NCBI GenBank assembly: GCA_005223375.1
Contig: RXOD01004454.1
Location: 1-22,078 of the forward strand
Length of the DNA stretch: 22,078 nucleotides
Direction of reading: 5' to 3'
DNA from: Amoebophrya sp. AT5.2
Taxonomy: Eukaryota > Sar > Dinophyceae > Syndiniales > Amoebophryaceae
Under the pieces are notes generated by a model. That model did not search any database. It had not been told where the DNA came from and saw only the letters and a list, made by a program, of their open reading frames with translations. The translations under genes and the position numbers were made by a program. Positions 19,519-22,078 of this stretch are shown here, one piece after another. How positions within the stretch are numbered: the stretch's first letter is position 1; every line of letters starts with the position of its first letter.

Positions 19519-20997
19519 ATGCTTCTCCTCGACTCGAGCGCGGCGGTTTCTGCCAGTCTCGAAAAGACGCTCGTGAAATGTTTTGCGGCTAACGACGATC
19601 TTCGGCTGTTGCAGGCGTTGCCCAACAGCGACGTGCAATACCTGGCTTTCGCTCTTCAGGAGGAGGGGCCGAAGGCGTACGGGTTTGACGTATTCCAGTG
19701 GGCGTTGTTTCTCTACGAAAAGCTTGTTGAAGTGCACGCGGAGGGCGAAGATGGCCTGGAGGCTATGGCCGCTGGTTTTTCGGCAACCGCCGATCATGAT
19801 GATACCGTTTTCGAGCAGGACGACGCCGAGCAGAACGACCCCGGGGACACCGGCGAAGACGATCTTCACGCGGACGGCAGCACTTCAAGCAAGGCAAAGG
19901 AGCTCTGGCTGGACGCATTCGAGCTTGCGATCGAGCGGCTTGCGGCCCCCGCTAATAAAGCAGCATCGAAAACAAGCAGTCTCTTTTTCGAGAAGGCGAA
20001 GTGCCCGTTTGAGACGAGTGGTGTGAGGGTGTTGGCTCTGCTTACGGAGGACGGGCAATACCACCCCGCAGTGACGGTTCGAGAAGTGCACGACGTCTTC
20101 AAGGATAACGGCGGCGACCACAAGATCGACATCGACAACAATGACACGACTGAGGGAGTGGGAGAGGGGGTGACTGCGTCGTCTGGAGCTGCTGGGCAGG
20201 AAGAAGTCCAGTTGCATGACGGTGACATTGGAATTGGAGGAGTAAGCGCTGATGGAACAGACGCAGCTGGAAGTAGACCGGGAAGCGGCATTGCTGGCGA
20301 ATCTGCCAACAATTTGCAGAAAGCTAACTCCAAGGCCACGAATATTAAAACGAAGAAGAAGATGAAGGAAGCGAAAGTCCGACCACGACGCGGTGGAGGT
20401 GGAAAATTACATCCTGCTGAGGCCACGCGATTTTTCGAGGTTCGGTTCACCGAATTCGGGAAAGTCCAACTGGTCAAGGAGGAAAACTTGATTTTCGACG
20501 ATCACGAGCAGGACCGCGACGACGGCGAAAAGGAAGTGGGCGAGGGTGAGTGCGAAGTATGCGGGTTGTTCTACTCTCGCATTACGTTCCACCACCTGAT
20601 TCCGAAGTCGACGCACCGGCGCTGGCTGCGGCGCAAGCGCTGGCCCCCGGTGTTCTACGCGGCATCAAAGGCGACGAGAGCAGGATCCTCATTGTTGGAA
20701 AAGCATTTGTGCCGGGGTTTGTGGTCTGGTGCCTGGGCGGATAAGACGGATCAGAAACTGCAGTGTACGGAGACAGCCACGAGCTCCACATCGACGTCCT
20801 CTTCGAGGAACAACGTACTAGTTCCGCCGCCAACTCGAATTCTTTTGAATTGCTACGGCGCAATGTTGTGCGGGAAGTGTCATGCGCAAGTGCATAAATT
20901 GGCGAGCAACGACGTGCTCGCTGTGGATTTTAACTCGGTGGACGCGATTTTGGCAGATCCGAGAATAAAAGCGTGGCTGACGTGGCGCGCAAAATGA
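19519..20997 (+). CDS. Split Tudor-like plus HNH-domain protein (predicted nuclease or nucleic-acid binder)
   Basis: One open frame of 492 residues from ATG to TGA. Residues 1-75 are helical; 85-130 acidic and disordered. Residues 169-188 (VRVLALLTEDGQYHPAVTV) look like the first strands of a Tudor/SMN-type barrel; after an insert of about 115 residues, acidic then basic (KTKKKMKEAKVRPRRGGGGK, a plausible nuclear signal), residues 304-328 give the closing strands ending in FTEFGKVQLVKEENL. The C-terminal part is an HNH fold: Cys345 and Cys348, then TFHHLIPKSTHRRW (His358, His359), and LCGKCHAQVH (Cys451, Cys454, His455, His459), finishing with an ILADPRIKAWLTW segment. The motif set and end match a small bacterial HNH protein family, but here the two halves are separated by an extra 50-60 residue Ser/Thr-rich insert. 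Nuclease activity is a family expectation only; Tudor assignment is tentative. Confidence 0.82.
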   Translation: MLLLDSSAAVSASLEKTLVKCFAANDDLRLLQALPNSDVQYLAFALQEEGPKAYGFDVFQWALFLYEKLVEVHAEGEDGLEAMAAGFSATADHDDTVFEQDDAEQNDPGDTGEDDLHADGSTSSKAKELWLDAFELAIERLAAPANKAASKTSSLFFEKAKCPFETSGVRVLALLTEDGQYHPAVTVREVHDVFKDNGGDHKIDIDNNDTTEGVGEGVTASSGAAGQEEVQLHDGDIGIGGVSADGTDAAGSRPGSGIAGESANNLQKANSKATNIKTKKKMKEAKVRPRRGGGGKLHPAEATRFFEVRFTEFGKVQLVKEENLIFDDHEQDRDDGEKEVGEGECEVCGLFYSRITFHHLIPKSTHRRWLRRKRWPPVFYAASKATRAGSSLLEKHLCRGLWSGAWADKTDQKLQCTETATSSTSTSSSRNNVLVPPPTRILLNCYGAMLCGKCHAQVHKLASNDVLAVDFNSVDAILADPRIKAWLTWRAK

Positions 20998-21521
20998 TCT
21001 ACTATCTTCTGCTGGAATCCCTGACCAGCATTTGCATTGTCATTGTCTCTACAAAGAAACAAACAGCAAGAGCACCGACCGGAAACTTGAAACACGAACG
21101 CTAGCACCTGAGCCTGAGGAGCCGTCATGCTACCGGTCACCTGGACCGGACAGGAACTCCCTACTTCTAGGTTTTGACCGCGCCCCGAAGGTCTTGGCAA
21201 CGTAAAAAAAAAAATACCTGTTTAAAGGTCAAATCATAATTTGAAGAGAGTGCGATCTCTGCTGAAAACGCTGCGTCAGCTCCTGCAGTGCCTTGTGCTT
21301 GTTCGACAACAGTATTTATAGTAGAGTTAGTTTACGTCGTCGACCAACATCTTATTTGAGTTCCGAGAAGATGAGCAAGAGCCTCTACAGCGACGAGGAC
21401 CACCACCTCGTAGAGATCATCAAATACGGAGCGGTAGCTTCGCCTCCAGCTATATTTCGCAAGCGAGCAAAACAGAAACACGCAGACTGCGGCCGGGTAG
21501 TATCAATTGATCTAAATCACG
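20998..21521. other. Spacer or leader before the TMEM107-like gene
   Basis: About 520 bases. It holds an A11 run at 21203-21214, followed directly by the shared motif ACCTGTTTAAAGG (21216-21228), then a T-rich stretch and a coding-like open frame starting at ATG 21371 (see separate entry). No other gene is seen. Confidence 0.5.
21371..21433 (+). other. Possible upstream ORF or 5' exon before the TMEM107-like gene
   Basis: From ATG 21371 the sequence encodes MSKSLYSDEDHHLVEIIKYG then Ala, and reaches a donor-like GCG|GTAGCT at 21434. The composition is coding-like. A canonical acceptor in phase with the TMEM107 frame is missing: the AG at 21500 leads to an in-frame TAA. It could be an upstream ORF, an exon joined through a non-canonical intron, or chance. 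Confidence 0.3.
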
Positions 21522-21953
21522 ATGGTCGCGGCGACTCCGTGGCACCTGCATGTGGGGCAGAGTGTCTTCATCCCTGCGCGGTACATTCTGGCGCTCGGGC
21601 AGGTGACCTTGAACGGCATCTGCTACCGCTACCCCCAGCCCTACCTGCGGGCCGCGCTGCCGTTCGGGAACCACACGGACAACGAGGCGGAGCTCCGCAC
21701 CATCGTGTTCTTCACGTTGTTCTTCCTGATACTCGAGCTCATTCTGTTTCTGTTCGGGTTGTCGCTCTACAAGAGAGGACTGCAGCTCACGCAGACGGTG
21801 TTTCACTTTTTCGGCGCGGTCCTCTCGCTGTTCGTGGTTCTGTCGAGCGCGCACTACTACTGGTGGGCACACTTCCTGCTCTTCACAAGTCTGGTCCCCT
21901 TCCTGCTGCAGGTCGGCTTCGACGCAACCGTGTTCGCTATGCGGATTGCGTAG
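21522..21953 (+). CDS. TMEM107: TMEM107-like ciliary transition-zone membrane protein
   Basis: The frame from ATG to TAG encodes 143 residues, close to the roughly 140 of animal TMEM107. Four hydrophobic segments are visible at about 15-36, 58-83, 90-114 and 115-140, the expected topology. The N-terminal FIPARYILAL matches the family's L-V-P-S-R-F-L type start of helix 1, and ALP before the loop, the LELILFLFGLSLY segment and the final FDATVFAM region align along the whole length. TMEM107 belongs to the MKS module of the transition zone at the base of cilia, where it helps gate membrane protein entry; that role is known from animals and inferred here. An in-frame TAA at 21513 sits just upstream, supporting the ATG as start unless a non-canonical intron is used. 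Its presence implies a flagellated stage. Confidence 0.82.
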   Translation: MVAATPWHLHVGQSVFIPARYILALGQVTLNGICYRYPQPYLRAALPFGNHTDNEAELRTIVFFTLFFLILELILFLFGLSLYKRGLQLTQTVFHFFGAVLSLFVVLSSAHYYWWAHFLLFTSLVPFLLQVGFDATVFAMRIA

Positions 21954-21987
21954 TAAATAGCAAAAAATAACCAGCGAACCTGAGCCA

Positions 21988-22042
21988 GATGATGAAGCTG
22001 ATGAAGATGAAAGATGATGATGAAGAACAAGATGAACTGATG
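21988..22042 (+). repeat. GATGAA-type simple repeat
   Basis: Degenerate run of GAT/GAA triplets about 35 bases after the TMEM107-like stop codon. Shorter runs of the same kind occur at about 6762-6790 and 13610-13627, also downstream of genes. Confidence 0.65.
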
Positions 22043-22078
22043 ACGTTGACGTACGTATATCGGCCATGGCCCAATATT

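Noticed and set aside
19331..19519. 62-codon open frame ending in TAATG overlapping the HNH gene start
   Set aside because: Resembles a bacterial translational coupling but the locus is eukaryotic; at most an upstream ORF, with no homology.
21371..21970. Alternative plus-strand frame open across the whole TMEM107-like gene
   Set aside because: The overlapping part is a shadow of GC-rich codons; the TMEM107 frame explains the hydrophobic pattern and homology. Only the first 21 codons are kept as a possible leader ORF.
1..22078. Bacterial or plasmid origin, operons, CRISPR, insertion sequences
   Set aside because: In-phase GT...AG introns, large spacers, disordered Ser-rich proteins, RING and E2 domains and TMEM107 indicate a nuclear genome; no arrays, transposases or terminal repeats were found.
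1..22078. tRNA or rRNA genes
   Set aside because: No T-loop GTTCRANNC with matching acceptor stem and no rRNA-like conserved stretch was seen on either strand by eye.

Overview
The window is nuclear DNA from a eukaryote, most likely a protist. Several genes are interrupted by introns with GT...AG ends whose flanking frames rejoin in phase. All three stop codons end genes, so the standard code is used. Coding stretches are GC-rich and the spacers between them visibly more AT-rich. All eight supported genes lie on the + strand, one after another, which recalls the unidirectional gene arrays of dinoflagellates and their relatives. Together with gene density, a cilium transition-zone gene and bacterial-type domains, this makes an alveolate (dinoflagellate or syndinian-like) host my best guess. 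It is an inference: no species-specific marker is visible.

Layout. Position 28-1878: low-complexity charged protein, possibly missing its 5' part. 3140-6671: a two-exon gene for a four-domain fusion (erythromycin-esterase-like hydrolase, Ubc6/UBE2J-type ubiquitin-conjugating enzyme, RING-CH ubiquitin ligase finger, AlgH/UPF0301 domain). 7429-9520, perhaps to about 10195: coiled-coil protein with three supported exons and a possible fourth. 11768-13021: RING-H2 protein with two C-terminal hydrophobic segments. 13898-14707: small coiled-coil/Arg-rich protein. 15971-18742: four-exon FAD/NAD(P)-binding oxidoreductase. 19519-20997: protein with a split Tudor-like fold and a C-terminal HNH domain. 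21522-21953: TMEM107-like four-helix membrane protein of the ciliary transition zone.

The genes do not form an obvious pathway. Two of them (3140-6671 and 11768-13021) carry ubiquitin machinery of kinds related to ER-membrane protein quality control. The TMEM107 homologue implies a flagellated life stage. The most remarkable item is the fusion at 3140-6671, which puts an E2, an E3 finger, a putative hydrolase and an AlgH domain in one polypeptide. Its E2 carries Ser where the conserved Asn of the HPN-equivalent motif should be. Spacers of 0.5-1.6 kb hold no gene I can support; notable small elements in them are a telomere-like CTAAAC tract, an alternating purine-pyrimidine palindrome directly after a stop codon, and a 13-base motif occurring in two spacers.
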